Positions 46,148 through 54,889 are shown, numbered from the stretch's first letter. The stretch is 64,000 nucleotides of DNA from Pseudalgibacter alginicilyticus (GCF_001310225.1 NZ_CP012898.1:3100001-3164000); one strand, 5' to 3'. Made by a program: numbers and translations. Notes: generated by a model not told the origin, from the sequence alone.

Positions 46148-48238
46148 ATGAAGCAATTCGTTGTACTGCTCCTATTTCTTATTCACTTTACAATCATAGC
46201 ACAAGAATCTTTTTATGAAAAACCACCTATTTTTTCAAATTGTGATAGTTTGGATGTACAGTCTTTGCAAAAATGTTTTGATAAAAATGTTTACAAACAT
46301 ATTTCTAATACTTTGAGAATACCAGAAAAATTTAAAGATTCAAAATATTCGAATGAAGTTGTGGTGCTTTTTGAAGTAGATACAATAGGACAGTTTAGAG
46401 TTATGTATGTTGATGCCATGTATGAAGCTTTAAAAACTGAAATCAAGCGCGTATTTGGTTCTCTTCCAAAAATAAAACCAGGAACTTATAATGGTAGACC
46501 TACGTTTAAACAATATACCTTACCTATTAAAATTCCGTTAGTAAATCATTCGGTTTCTACTCAGGATTTGGATAAACAAAATGAGATATCAAAATTAGAA
46601 GTAGCCGCTAAAGCGGAATTTGATAAAGTTAATAGTGAGTTATCAGTGTTTACTAATCAAGCTTATTCAAGTCAATTAAATATTCCATTTACCCACGAGT
46701 ATTATTCGCGTTTTGATAGAAATTTAAACCTTGTTGGAACCAATAGTCATACTGGATCTAAACCATTTGTTTATGAAGAAGTTTCTAATTATTATGATTT
46801 TAAAGCTGAAAATAAAAAATTGCAGAAAGAAACGGGTACTTGGACTGGGAAAAAACTTTGGAATGAAAATTTAGTACGCCTTCAAGGCAAGGGTTATTGG
46901 TTTACATTAGATCCAATTTTGGATTTGCAACTTGGTTCCGATTCAGAAGGTGGCTCTACTTATAACAATACTCGTGGATTTTTAATAACAGGAGGTTTAG
47001 GAAAAAAATTCAATTTTTATTCATCCTTTTTTGAAAGTCAAGGACGATTTGCAGATTATGTTAATCAATATGCTGAAAGTTTAAAAGCTTTTGGGCCAGA
47101 TCCTGCTATTATTCCAGGTAGGGGTATTGCTAAGCGATTTAAAACAGATGCTTATGATTATCCAGTAGCTGAAGCTTACATGTCTTATGCGCCAACTAAA
47201 TTTGTTAATATCCAATTTGGACACGGGAAAAATTTTATTGGAGATGGATACCGTTCGTTGTTATTAAGTGATGTAGCGAGTCCACACCCTTTTTTAAAGC
47301 TGAATACTAAATTTTGGAAAATAAAATATACCAATACATGGATGTGGTTAAAAGATGTGCGCCCTGAAGTTACTACAGATAAAGCTTTTTTAACTAAATA
47401 TATGGTAAGTCATTATTTAAGTTGGAATGTGTCTAAACGTTTAAATATTGGTTTGTTTGAATCTGTATTATGGACCAATAGTAATGATAGAGGTTTTGAT
47501 GTTAACTATTTAAATCCAATAATATTTTATAGAGCTATAGAGTTTGAAACTGGTCAAGGTGCAGGTAATGCAGTTTTAGGAGCAACAGCAAAATACAAAT
47601 GGAATGATAATATAAATATGTATAGTCAATTTATTTTAGATGAATTTTCACTAAATGATATAAAAGGGGGTGAAAAAAGTTGGAAGAATAAATTTGGATA
47701 TCAATTGGGGGTTAAATACTTTAATGCATTTGAAGTGGAAAATTTAATACTTCAGTTTGAGTACAATAGAATTCGTCCATATACCTATTCTCATGATACC
47801 ATAGTTTTAAACTATGGTCATAACAATCAATCAATGGCACATTTGTGGGGAGCTAATTTTAGTGAAGCTATAATTATTGGGCGTTACCATTATAACCGAT
47901 GGTTTGCAAATGCTAAATTTATTTTTGGTATTAGAGGGTTTGATTATAATGATGGCGTAGATGATTTTAGTTATGGAGCAGATATTTATAGAGATTATAA
48001 CGACAGGCCTTTTGATACTGGTGTTGAAACTGGTCAAGGCATAAAAACAAAAACCTTTAATGGCAATTTACAGGCAGGTTATTTAATAAATCCAGCAACT
48101 AATTTAAAGTTTTTTGCCGATATTACTTTTAGAGATTTTAATCCAGAAGCAGAAACGGTTTCAACATTAAAAAGTAACACTGTTTGGTTTAATTTTGGAA
48201 TAAGAACGGATTTGTTTAATTGGTATTTTGATAATTAA
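46148..48238 (+). CDS. remB: gliding motility protein RemB-like, with TonB_C-like N-terminus
   Basis: A 696-residue outer-membrane protein. Signal peptide (to about IIAQES), a TonB C-terminal-like domain at about 20-140 (VVVLFEVDTIGQFRVMYVD, VFGSLPKIKPGTYNGRP), a charged helical linker, and a C-terminal beta-barrel from about 230 to the end (GKGYWFTLDPILDLQLGSDSE, GFLITGGLGKKFNFYSSFFE, SYAPTKFVNIQFGHGKNFIGDGYRSLLLSD). The barrel resembles RemB, a surface protein implicated in Flavobacterium gliding, and Wzi-like proteins. The assignment rests on recognition of this pattern and the tonB neighbourhood, so the symbol is tentative. Confidence 0.72.
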   Translation: MKQFVVLLLFLIHFTIIAQESFYEKPPIFSNCDSLDVQSLQKCFDKNVYKHISNTLRIPEKFKDSKYSNEVVVLFEVDTIGQFRVMYVDAMYEALKTEIKRVFGSLPKIKPGTYNGRPTFKQYTLPIKIPLVNHSVSTQDLDKQNEISKLEVAAKAEFDKVNSELSVFTNQAYSSQLNIPFTHEYYSRFDRNLNLVGTNSHTGSKPFVYEEVSNYYDFKAENKKLQKETGTWTGKKLWNENLVRLQGKGYWFTLDPILDLQLGSDSEGGSTYNNTRGFLITGGLGKKFNFYSSFFESQGRFADYVNQYAESLKAFGPDPAIIPGRGIAKRFKTDAYDYPVAEAYMSYAPTKFVNIQFGHGKNFIGDGYRSLLLSDVASPHPFLKLNTKFWKIKYTNTWMWLKDVRPEVTTDKAFLTKYMVSHYLSWNVSKRLNIGLFESVLWTNSNDRGFDVNYLNPIIFYRAIEFETGQGAGNAVLGATAKYKWNDNINMYSQFILDEFSLNDIKGGEKSWKNKFGYQLGVKYFNAFEVENLILQFEYNRIRPYTYSHDTIVLNYGHNNQSMAHLWGANFSEAIIIGRYHYNRWFANAKFIFGIRGFDYNDGVDDFSYGADIYRDYNDRPFDTGVETGQGIKTKTFNGNLQAGYLINPATNLKFFADITFRDFNPEAETVSTLKSNTVWFNFGIRTDLFNWYFDN

Positions 48239-48445
48239 ATTATCATTTTCAAAAATGAGTCACTATAACATTCATTTTAAAAACTCCTTTTAAAGTGATG
48301 AGTTTTCATTAAATATAACGAGTATAGCCAAAATGTTTAAAAATATATTGACATCAGGTTTAGCTAATATTCACTAAATTAGTTGCTTAAAATAGATAAC
48401 AAACTAATAAATTACTTTAGTATGTGTTTTTTAAAAACCTTAAAA

Positions 48446-49576
48446 ATGTTTATAAAGTCATTATTTACAGCGGTAATGTTATTGTTTTATAGCGTAAGCT
48501 TTTCACAAGGTTCTACAAATGACTCAAAACCTTTTATCTTAGATTTTGTTAGTGGAGTTAGCTATCCTTTAGGTGATTTTAAAAGCTTTTCAGAAACCGG
48601 TTTTAAGAGTGGGCTTGTTGTAAACAAAAAGTTTTGCAATAATATTTCAGTAGGATTTAACACTAACTATACAGCTTTGCCTATCAAAAGCAACATTGGA
48701 GTTTCTAATGAAAAATGGCATGCGTTTTCTTTAGGTGTTGGACCTCAATACCAAATAGATATAAACAAGGTTTTTGTTCAATTTTATGGGCATTTAGGGG
48801 TTTCTTTTCTCGATATACCTGAAGTTATAGATTTTTATCCTCAAACAGATTTAGTTTTAACAAGTTTAAAAGAAGCTAATTCAAGTGGATTAAATACTCG
48901 TTTGGGAATAAACATAGGTGCTGAAATTTGTAAAGGGTTACGTTTTTTTGTTTCAACGGAGTATACTACAAGCTATAATGGTCATATAAATTATCAAATT
49001 AAAGATGTGACTAATGCCATTGATGATGGAGGTAATATAAATGCTGATATAGTAAATAATATTCCTTTTGAAAATAAAGATTTTTCATTTTCAACGATGA
49101 ACATTCAGTTTGGGATTCGTTTAGATTTGGGTAATACGAATCAAAAAGCTACAAGTCACAATGCTAGTAGAAGCAATAGAAGTAATAATATCAAGCATGA
49201 TGATTCTGATGAAGATTCAGGTATAGGACAATTAGAAGGTCACAGTGCTAATATAAGTGGCAGAATTAATAGCGTTAATGATAACCCTAATGATGATTTA
49301 GATGGGGAAGATGATAATATTGCAAAAGCTACAAGCCACAATGCTAGTAGAAGCAATAGAAGCAATAATATCAAGCATGATGATTTTGATGAGGATTCAG
49401 ATAGTTCTGCTTATTCACTTTCTGTTTTAAAAGTATTAGTTGAAATGGATATTAATAGAGATAGAAAAATAAGTAAATTAGAAGCAAAAGGTGATTTAAA
49501 AGAAACCTTTGAAAAAAGAGATGTGAATAAAGATGGTTACCTTACCGAAAACGAGTTAAAAGCAAAAAATCAATAG
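48446..49576 (+). CDS. outer-membrane beta-barrel protein with C-terminal EF-hands
   Basis: About 376 residues. The ATG at 48446 (MFIKSLFTAVMLLFYSVSFSQG) gives the best signal peptide; an ATG at 48422 or TTG at 48383 are alternatives. Residues to about 235 form an OmpW/porin-like barrel (SGVSYPLGDFKSFSETGFKSGL, GHLGVSFLDIPEV, MNIQFGIRLDLG). Then comes a low-complexity Ser/Asn/Asp linker holding the same 25-residue block twice (SHNASRSNRSNNIKHDD), then two EF-hand loops, DINRDRKISKLE and DVNKDGYLTENE, with all calcium ligands plausible. It probably binds calcium at the envelope. It has no close neighbours in operon. Confidence 0.75.
   Translation: MFIKSLFTAVMLLFYSVSFSQGSTNDSKPFILDFVSGVSYPLGDFKSFSETGFKSGLVVNKKFCNNISVGFNTNYTALPIKSNIGVSNEKWHAFSLGVGPQYQIDINKVFVQFYGHLGVSFLDIPEVIDFYPQTDLVLTSLKEANSSGLNTRLGINIGAEICKGLRFFVSTEYTTSYNGHINYQIKDVTNAIDDGGNINADIVNNIPFENKDFSFSTMNIQFGIRLDLGNTNQKATSHNASRSNRSNNIKHDDSDEDSGIGQLEGHSANISGRINSVNDNPNDDLDGEDDNIAKATSHNASRSNRSNNIKHDDFDEDSDSSAYSLSVLKVLVEMDINRDRKISKLEAKGDLKETFEKRDVNKDGYLTENELKAKNQ
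49144..49400 (+). repeat. 77-bp direct repeat, two copies 180 bp apart
   Basis: Copies at 49144-49220 and 49324-49400 encode the repeated acidic/Asn-rich block of the barrel-EF-hand protein. I count four differences by eye, all transitions. The 103 bp between them code for a different Gly/Asn/Asp-rich stretch. Confidence 0.85.
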
Positions 49577-49623
49577 AACTGTTTTTAGTAAACTTAAGCA
49601 GAAATAATTTAGCTAATAAAGCA

Positions 49624-49654
49624 TTGTTCAAAACCCTTTAATAGAGTATCTTTG
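49624..49654 (+). promoter_or_regulatory. promoter of the ctaB-cox III block
   Basis: TTG at 49624-49626, a 20-nt spacer and TATCTTTG at 49647-49654 fit the flavobacterial consensus, 36 bp before the ctaB TTG start. Confidence 0.6.
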
Positions 49655-49690
49655 CACGCGCATTATAAAATGCATTAAGCAACAAGAATA

Positions 49691-50584
49691 TTGAATAAGT
49701 CTAAAACTGTATCATCAAACCCTTCTGTAATTTCAGATTTTAAAGAGATTACTAAAATGCGATTAGCATTAAGTGTGGTGTTTTCGTCGCTTGCAGGGTA
49801 TTTGTTAGGAGTAGATATTATTAGTTATAGCGAACTTATTTTATTAGCTTTTGGAGGATATTTTATGGTGGGAGCTTCCAATGCATTTAATCAAATTATT
49901 GAAAAAGATTTGGATGCTTTAATGGATCGTACTAAAAATAGGCCTGTTGCTGCGGGGAGAATGTCTGTTACTACCGCATTTATTATTGCTTCAATTTTTA
50001 CTGTTTTAGGAATTATAATTTTGTATAGTATCAACAAGCAAACTGCTATGTTTGGTGCTATTTCAATATTTATATACACTTGTGTTTATACACCTCTAAA
50101 AACGTTAACACCAATTTCTGTTTTTGTGGGCGCTATTCCTGGAGCAATACCGTTTATGTTAGGATGGGTGGCAGCAACGGATAATTTTGGTATTGAACCA
50201 GGAACTTTATTTGCATTGCAATTTTTTTGGCAGTTCCCTCATTTCTGGGCGATTGGTTGGTTTTTGTATGAAGATTATAAAAAAGGTGGCTTTTTTATGT
50301 TGCCTACAGGAAAGCAAGATAAGGGTACGGCGGTACAGGTAATTATGTACACCATTTGGACTTTAATTGTATCTATAATTCCAGTATTTGGATTTACGGG
50401 GCGTTTAGAATTATCTATTGTTGCTGCAGTTATTGTTTTTGGATTGGGATTGTGGATGTTGTATTATGCTATTAGATTATTTAAAATAATGACAGAAAAA
50501 GCAGCAAGACAACTTATGTTAGTGAGTGTTTCGTATATTTCGTTGGTGCAAATAGTATATGTTATTGATAAATTTATAAGATAA
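49691..50584 (+). CDS. ctaB: protohaem IX farnesyltransferase (haem O synthase)
   Basis: A 297-residue membrane prenyltransferase converting haem B to haem O for the oxidase. The start is a TTG at 49691: the family-conserved SDFKEITKMRLALSVVFSSLAGY lies upstream of the first in-frame ATG, and an earlier out-of-frame ATG (49669) is followed at once by a stop. Prenyl-diphosphate and haem motifs are NAFNQIIEKDLDALMDRTKNRPVAAGRM and the later PHFWAIGWFLYEDYKKGGFFMLP. It is followed 1 nt later by subunit III. No ctaA (haem A synthase) is in the window. Confidence 0.95.
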   Translation: MNKSKTVSSNPSVISDFKEITKMRLALSVVFSSLAGYLLGVDIISYSELILLAFGGYFMVGASNAFNQIIEKDLDALMDRTKNRPVAAGRMSVTTAFIIASIFTVLGIIILYSINKQTAMFGAISIFIYTCVYTPLKTLTPISVFVGAIPGAIPFMLGWVAATDNFGIEPGTLFALQFFWQFPHFWAIGWFLYEDYKKGGFFMLPTGKQDKGTAVQVIMYTIWTLIVSIIPVFGFTGRLELSIVAAVIVFGLGLWMLYYAIRLFKIMTEKAARQLMLVSVSYISLVQIVYVIDKFIR

Positions 50585-50585
50585 A

Positions 50586-51167
50586 ATGGATTTAACGCAA
50601 GGAACTTTAAAAGAAAAACATGGCAGAGCTAAAAAAATGATGCTTTGGTTTGGTATCATTTCACTTATCATGTCTTTTGCTGGTTGGACAAGTGCATTTG
50701 TGGTAAGTAGTTCCAGACCTGATTGGTTGGGTGATTTTCAGTTGCCTAATGCCTTTATTATTAGTACGGTGGTTATTATATTAAGCAGTATCACCTTTTT
50801 ATTAGCTAAGCAAGCACTAAAGAAAAATAAAACACAGCAGGTAACTATCTGTTTATTAGCAACTTTGGTATTGGGAGTGGTTTTTATTGTTTTTCAATTC
50901 TCAGGATTTCAACAAATCATAGATTTAGGATATTATTTCACAGGACCAGCAAGTAATATTACCATGTCATATATTTATTTAATAGCTGTGGTGCATATTG
51001 CCCATGTTGTGGTAGGTTTAATTTGTTTGTTGGTAGTAATTTATAATCATTTTAAACAAAAGTATCAAGCAAATAATATGTTAGGGTTTGAATTGGCTGC
51101 TACTTTTTGGCATTTTATAGATATACTGTGGGTATATCTGTTTTTGTTTTTATATTTTGTGAAGTAA
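50586..51167 (+). CDS. cytochrome c oxidase subunit III (first copy)
   Basis: A 193-residue protein with five predicted helices, the short bacterial haem-copper oxidase subunit III. Features: KKMMLWFGIISLIMSFAGWTSAFVV, the lipid-contact region FQFSGFQQIIDLGYYFTG, VVHIAHVVVGLICLLVV and ELAATFWHFIDILWVYLFLFLY, the last with the typical WHFVDxxW pattern. It begins 1 nt after ctaB and is paired with a longer subunit III gene 137 nt downstream, as in other Flavobacteriia. Confidence 0.92.
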   Translation: MDLTQGTLKEKHGRAKKMMLWFGIISLIMSFAGWTSAFVVSSSRPDWLGDFQLPNAFIISTVVIILSSITFLLAKQALKKNKTQQVTICLLATLVLGVVFIVFQFSGFQQIIDLGYYFTGPASNITMSYIYLIAVVHIAHVVVGLICLLVVIYNHFKQKYQANNMLGFELAATFWHFIDILWVYLFLFLYFVK

Positions 51168-51268
51168 TTTTTTTTTAGATATTTGTTTATTATAAAGCAT
51201 TTAGTAAAGTATTTGTGCTTGTTTTTTGAATTTTATAAGCGGATATTTCTCTAGATAAATAAATTGAT

Positions 51269-51276
51269 TATTTTTG
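51269..51276 (+). promoter_or_regulatory. possible -7 element for the second subunit III gene
   Basis: TATTTTTG matches TAnnTTTG, 28 bp before the ATG at 51305, within a 137-bp AT-rich gap. No TTG is seen at the right distance, so a separate promoter is uncertain. Confidence 0.35.
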
Positions 51277-51304
51277 TGCAACTTTTAAATAATAACCATT
51301 CTAT

Positions 51305-52288
51305 ATGAGTACTACAGTTGTCAATACTGGAACAGAGGGTAAAACTTGGGGTGGAGGCTCTGGACCTCTACAAGCAAGTTATGGTAAAATGATGATGTGG
51401 TTTTTCATCGTTTCTGATGCTTTAACTTTCTCTGGGTTTTTAGCAGCCTATGGGTTTTCAAGATTTAAATTTATTGATTCTTGGCCTATTGCTGACGAAG
51501 TGTTTACTCACTTCCCATTTTTACATGGGGTTGAAGCACCGATGTATTATGTAGCATTTATGACTTTCATACTTATTATGTCATCTGTAACCATGGTACT
51601 TGCCGTGGATGCTGGCCATCATTTAAATAAGGCAAAAGTAACTATCTATATGTTTTTAACCATTATTGGAGGGATTATATTTTTAGGTTCTCAAGCATGG
51701 GAGTGGAACACTTTTATCAAAGGAGATTATGGTGCTATTCAAACTAAAGGAGGTAATATTCTACAATTTGTAAATACTGATGGGCAGAGAGTGGCTTTAA
51801 AAGATGTTGCTTTGGTTGATACTCATAAAGAAAGAATTCAACAAGAAAGTAAAAGTGGTATTTGGTTTGCAAGTGAATCTGCTTTGCCAAGTTATACCGT
51901 TAATGAGGTAATTAACGGTTTGGAAGCTAAGGAAGATATTTTAGTAAGAACTCAAATGCTTGACGAAAATGGACATAAAACAGTTCTTTCAAGAGAGGAA
52001 TCTTTAAAATATTTAAAAGATAACGGTGTAGCAGTTATAGAAGGAGCCAATTTACAGGTTAATGAATATGGGTCGCCTTTATTTGCAGATTTCTTTTTCT
52101 TTATCACTGGATTTCACGGATTTCATGTGTTTTCTGGAATAGTTCTTAATATCATTGTTTTTTTTAATGTTGTTATCGGAACTTATGAAAAACGTAAAAG
52201 TTATGAAATGGTTGAAAAAGTTGGTTTATACTGGCACTTTGTAGATTTAGTTTGGGTATTTGTATTCACCTTCTTCTACCTCGTTTAA
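51305..52288 (+). CDS. cytochrome c oxidase subunit III (second copy, with large insertion)
   Basis: A 327-residue paralogue of the preceding gene. The N-terminal helices (GKMMMWFFIVSDALTFSGFLAAYGF, YVAFMTFILIMSSVTMVLAV) and C-terminal helices (FFFFITGFHGFHVFSGIVLNIIVFF, YWHFVDLVWVFVFTFFYLV) carry the subunit III signatures. Between them, after QAWEWNTFIKGDYGAI, lies an insertion of roughly 110 residues (about 140-252) that is hydrophilic and carries strands and helices (VDTHKERIQQESKSGIWFAS). It is likely a periplasmic domain. Its role, perhaps in supercomplex contact, is unknown. Confidence 0.92.
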   Translation: MSTTVVNTGTEGKTWGGGSGPLQASYGKMMMWFFIVSDALTFSGFLAAYGFSRFKFIDSWPIADEVFTHFPFLHGVEAPMYYVAFMTFILIMSSVTMVLAVDAGHHLNKAKVTIYMFLTIIGGIIFLGSQAWEWNTFIKGDYGAIQTKGGNILQFVNTDGQRVALKDVALVDTHKERIQQESKSGIWFASESALPSYTVNEVINGLEAKEDILVRTQMLDENGHKTVLSREESLKYLKDNGVAVIEGANLQVNEYGSPLFADFFFFITGFHGFHVFSGIVLNIIVFFNVVIGTYEKRKSYEMVEKVGLYWHFVDLVWVFVFTFFYLV

Positions 52289-52343
52289 TAATATATTATT
52301 ATTGTCTTTCTTATTATATAAGGATATTTAAACAACATTTAAA

Positions 52344-52724
52344 ATGGCACACGAACATAAATTAGAAATATTTAGAGGCTTAATTAAGTTTAAATCAAAC
52401 ACCCAAAAAATTTGGGGTGTTTTAATCTTCTTAGCCTTAGTAACAGCAGTAGAGGTTGTTTTAGGGATTATTAAACCAGAACCTTTAATGTCCTATTTTT
52501 TAGGTATGAAATTACTTAATTGGATTTTCATACTATTAACCATAGTAAAAGCGTATTATATAGCTTGGGATTTTATGCACTTAAGAGATGAAGTTGCTCC
52601 TTTAAGACGTGTGATAGTTTGGACTGGGGTATTCTTGATTCTATATTTAACGTTCATTTTACTTAAAGAAGGTGGGTATGTTTTTGATGTTTATCATAAT
52701 GGATTTATAAAAAATGATTTTTAA
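52344..52724 (+). CDS. cytochrome c oxidase subunit IV (caa3-type)
   Basis: A 126-residue protein with three helices. It fits the COX4_pro / caa3 subunit IV family: WGVLIFLALVTAVEVVLGIIK, LLNWIFILLTIVKAYYIAWDFMHLRDE and VIVWTGVFLILYLTFILLKEG. The AYYIAWDFMHL motif is characteristic. It is 55 nt after subunit III and is followed by a terminator, so it closes the ctaB-III-III-IV unit. Confidence 0.9.
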   Translation: MAHEHKLEIFRGLIKFKSNTQKIWGVLIFLALVTAVEVVLGIIKPEPLMSYFLGMKLLNWIFILLTIVKAYYIAWDFMHLRDEVAPLRRVIVWTGVFLILYLTFILLKEGGYVFDVYHNGFIKNDF

Positions 52725-52751
52725 CTATTAAAATTAGTTAAAGTAGCATAT

Positions 52752-52779
52752 AAAGGCGGTTTTTAAACCGCCTTTTTTT
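52752..52779 (+). terminator. terminator after subunit IV
   Basis: A perfect stem (AAAGGCGGTTT with AAACCGCCTTT), two-base loop and seven T residues. The T tract merges into the following promoter box. Confidence 0.88.
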
Positions 52780-52786
52780 ATTTTTG
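52779..52786 (+). promoter_or_regulatory. candidate -7 element for the SCO block
   Basis: TATTTTTG matches TAnnTTTG, starting inside the T tract of the preceding terminator and 34 bp before the ATG at 52821. Confidence 0.4.
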
Positions 52787-52820
52787 CAACAAAATTGAAA
52801 ATACCATTAAGGTCATTTAA

Positions 52821-53531
52821 ATGGATGTTAAAAAGGTTAAGCGTTACGGGGTATTAAGTATATTGTTTTTTCTTCCTGTTACTTTTTTATTGTTGCTATA
52901 TCCTGCTACTCATAATTATACAGCTTTAGATATTGTTAATGAACATGTATTAGAAATAGAGGACTCTACTCTAAATACAGAAGCATCTGTTTTACTGAAA
53001 GATCATATTTCGGTATTAGGTTTTTTTGGTAAACAACCAATGGAAAAAAATATTACAGCTTCTAACTTAAAGGAATTGGTGTATGATAAATTTAAAGGAT
53101 TTAAAAAATTTCAAATACTTATTGTCGTTCCAAAAGACACAGAAGAAGCTGTTGAAAAGCTTAAAAGAGAAATAAGTGCTTATGAAGATATTCGTTTCTG
53201 GTCTTTTGTTCATAAAGATAGTGTAGATATTCAAAAAATCTATAAAAGTTTAAAAAGTACAGAACCACTTGACAAGAACCTTGCAACAGACCATGTTTTT
53301 ATTATAGATAAAGACCTAAATCAACGAGGTAGGATTGATGATAGGTCAGACAATGAGTTAGCTAAAAATAAACCAGTTTATGGATTGTATAGCTACGATT
53401 GTATAGAAGTAGCTGAAATAAAAAATAAAATGAGTGAAGATGTCCGTATTTTGTTTACGGAGTATAGACAAAAACGTAAAGGAGAATTTAATTCGGAAAC
53501 TCGTAGAGCTGACGATTTAAAATTGGATTAA
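52821..53531 (+). CDS. membrane-anchored SCO-like protein lacking copper cysteines
   Basis: A 236-residue protein with one N-terminal helix (about 11-28) and an extracytoplasmic domain. It resembles the thioredoxin fold of SCO proteins: FGKQPM in the place of the CxxxC loop (SVLGFFGKQPMEKN), strand KFQILIVVPKDTEEAVEKLK, and VFIIDKDLNQRGRIDDRSD, which parallels FALIDKNGFIRSRIDNFG in the next gene. Only one cysteine is present, late in the chain, so copper transfer by a CxxxC is not possible. The gene is 31 nt before SCO and in the same unit. It is probably an oxidase assembly factor; the role is inferred. Confidence 0.7.
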   Translation: MDVKKVKRYGVLSILFFLPVTFLLLLYPATHNYTALDIVNEHVLEIEDSTLNTEASVLLKDHISVLGFFGKQPMEKNITASNLKELVYDKFKGFKKFQILIVVPKDTEEAVEKLKREISAYEDIRFWSFVHKDSVDIQKIYKSLKSTEPLDKNLATDHVFIIDKDLNQRGRIDDRSDNELAKNKPVYGLYSYDCIEVAEIKNKMSEDVRILFTEYRQKRKGEFNSETRRADDLKLD

Positions 53532-53562
53532 TACCTGATTTGACAATACTAAAATTATTAAA

Positions 53563-54306
53563 ATGAAAAACACAAACTACTCATACATTGGCATTGCTTT
53601 TATTATTTTAGTTTTTGGTATTATTTTCATTCCAAAAATTGTAGATAGAATTTCTAATAATGATATTATAAGAAATGAAAGTAGAAGTGATTTTGCCAAG
53701 GATAAAAATAGATCAGTGTCAGATTTAGCTTTTATAGAAATCAATGGAGAACCTAAAAAAGTACCTGACTTTTCATTTATAAATCAAAATGGCAAAATCA
53801 TAACAAATAAAGATTACGAAGGGAAAGTATATGTGGTAGAGTTCTTTTTTACAACCTGCCCTACTATATGTCCTAGAATGAATTATAATTTAGTTCAAAT
53901 TCAAAATGAGTTTGAAAATTTTAGTGATTTTGGTGTAGCGTCATTTACTATAAATCCAGCTCATGATACCCCTGAAGTTTTAAAGGCTTATGCTGAGAAA
54001 TATGGAGTTAAAAATCCTAATTGGCACTTAATGACTGGCAAGAAAGAAGCTATTTACAAATTATCGAACCAAGGTTTTAATCTTTATACGGCCGAAGAAG
54101 AAAGTGCTGAAGGCGGATTTGAGCATTCTGGTAATTTTGCTTTAATTGATAAAAATGGTTTTATTCGTTCAAGAATAGATAATTTTGGAAATCCAATTAT
54201 CTATTACAGAGGAGTTGTTTCTGAAGATGAAAAAGTAGATGATGATGGTGTAGAAGAAGAAATTAGTGCTCTAAAAGAAGATATTAAAAAGTTATTAAAC
54301 GAATAA
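53563..54306 (+). CDS. SCO family copper chaperone
   Basis: A 247-residue membrane-anchored thioredoxin-like protein for CuA assembly in subunit II. N-terminal helix (about 8-27), then the copper motif TTCPTICPRM with Cys99 and Cys103, and the third ligand His188 in GGFEHSGNFALIDKNG. SFTINPAHDTPEVLKAYAEKYG is the usual SCO segment. It ends in an acidic helix. Complete, and next to DUF420, as in other Bacteroidota oxidase loci. Confidence 0.95.
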   Translation: MKNTNYSYIGIAFIILVFGIIFIPKIVDRISNNDIIRNESRSDFAKDKNRSVSDLAFIEINGEPKKVPDFSFINQNGKIITNKDYEGKVYVVEFFFTTCPTICPRMNYNLVQIQNEFENFSDFGVASFTINPAHDTPEVLKAYAEKYGVKNPNWHLMTGKKEAIYKLSNQGFNLYTAEEESAEGGFEHSGNFALIDKNGFIRSRIDNFGNPIIYYRGVVSEDEKVDDDGVEEEISALKEDIKKLLNE

Positions 54307-54352
54307 TTAGCATTAAGCGTAAAAGTGAAAATTTTATTTAATATAGACTTAT

Positions 54353-54889
54353 ATGATTGAAGATAAAAATATTTTAGACGACAAAAAATACAATAAATTA
54401 ATTATTGCTTTGTCTATTATTATTCCTATAGTTGTTGCCATACTTTTTGGAGTTCGTATTCCAAATGTGGAACCATTAAGTTTTTTACCTCCCATTTATG
54501 CTTCAATTAATGGTTTGACAGCCGTTATTTTAGTGTTTGCATTTTTTGCTATAAAAAACAAAAAATTAGTACTTCATGAAAATTTAATGACAACAGCTAT
54601 TTGGTGTTCTGTACTTTTTTTAGTGATGTATGTGGCTTATCATATGACAAGTGATTCAACAAAATTTGGAGGAGAAGGAGCTATTAGATATGTATATTAC
54701 TTTATTTTAATAACTCATATTGTATTATCAGTAATAGTTATTCCATTTGTATTAATAACGTATGTAAGGGCTATTACAAACAACATTGAAAAACATAAAA
54801 AAATAGCTAAAATCACGTTTCCATTGTGGTTGTATGTTGCTGTTACTGGAGTTATTGTGTATGTTATGATCTCACCATATTATATTTAG
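54353..54889 (+). CDS. DUF420 membrane protein (CtaM-like)
   Basis: A 178-residue protein with five hydrophobic helices. The family features are the early VEPLSFLPPIYASINGLTAVILVFAF, HENLMTTAIWCSVLFLVMYVAYH and THIVLSVIVIPFVLITYVRA. The conserved histidines (in LHEN, YHMT, THIV) fit DUF420. A member in Staphylococcus, CtaM, is needed for function of a haem-copper oxidase, so an assembly role is likely here. Confidence 0.88.
   Translation: MIEDKNILDDKKYNKLIIALSIIIPIVVAILFGVRIPNVEPLSFLPPIYASINGLTAVILVFAFFAIKNKKLVLHENLMTTAIWCSVLFLVMYVAYHMTSDSTKFGGEGAIRYVYYFILITHIVLSVIVIPFVLITYVRAITNNIEKHKKIAKITFPLWLYVAVTGVIVYVMISPYYI

Noticed and set aside
48346-48385. E. coli-like TTGACA/TAATAT promoter before the barrel-EF-hand gene
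   Set aside because: The spacing between the two hexamers is only about 11 nt, and this consensus is not the one used in Flavobacteriia.
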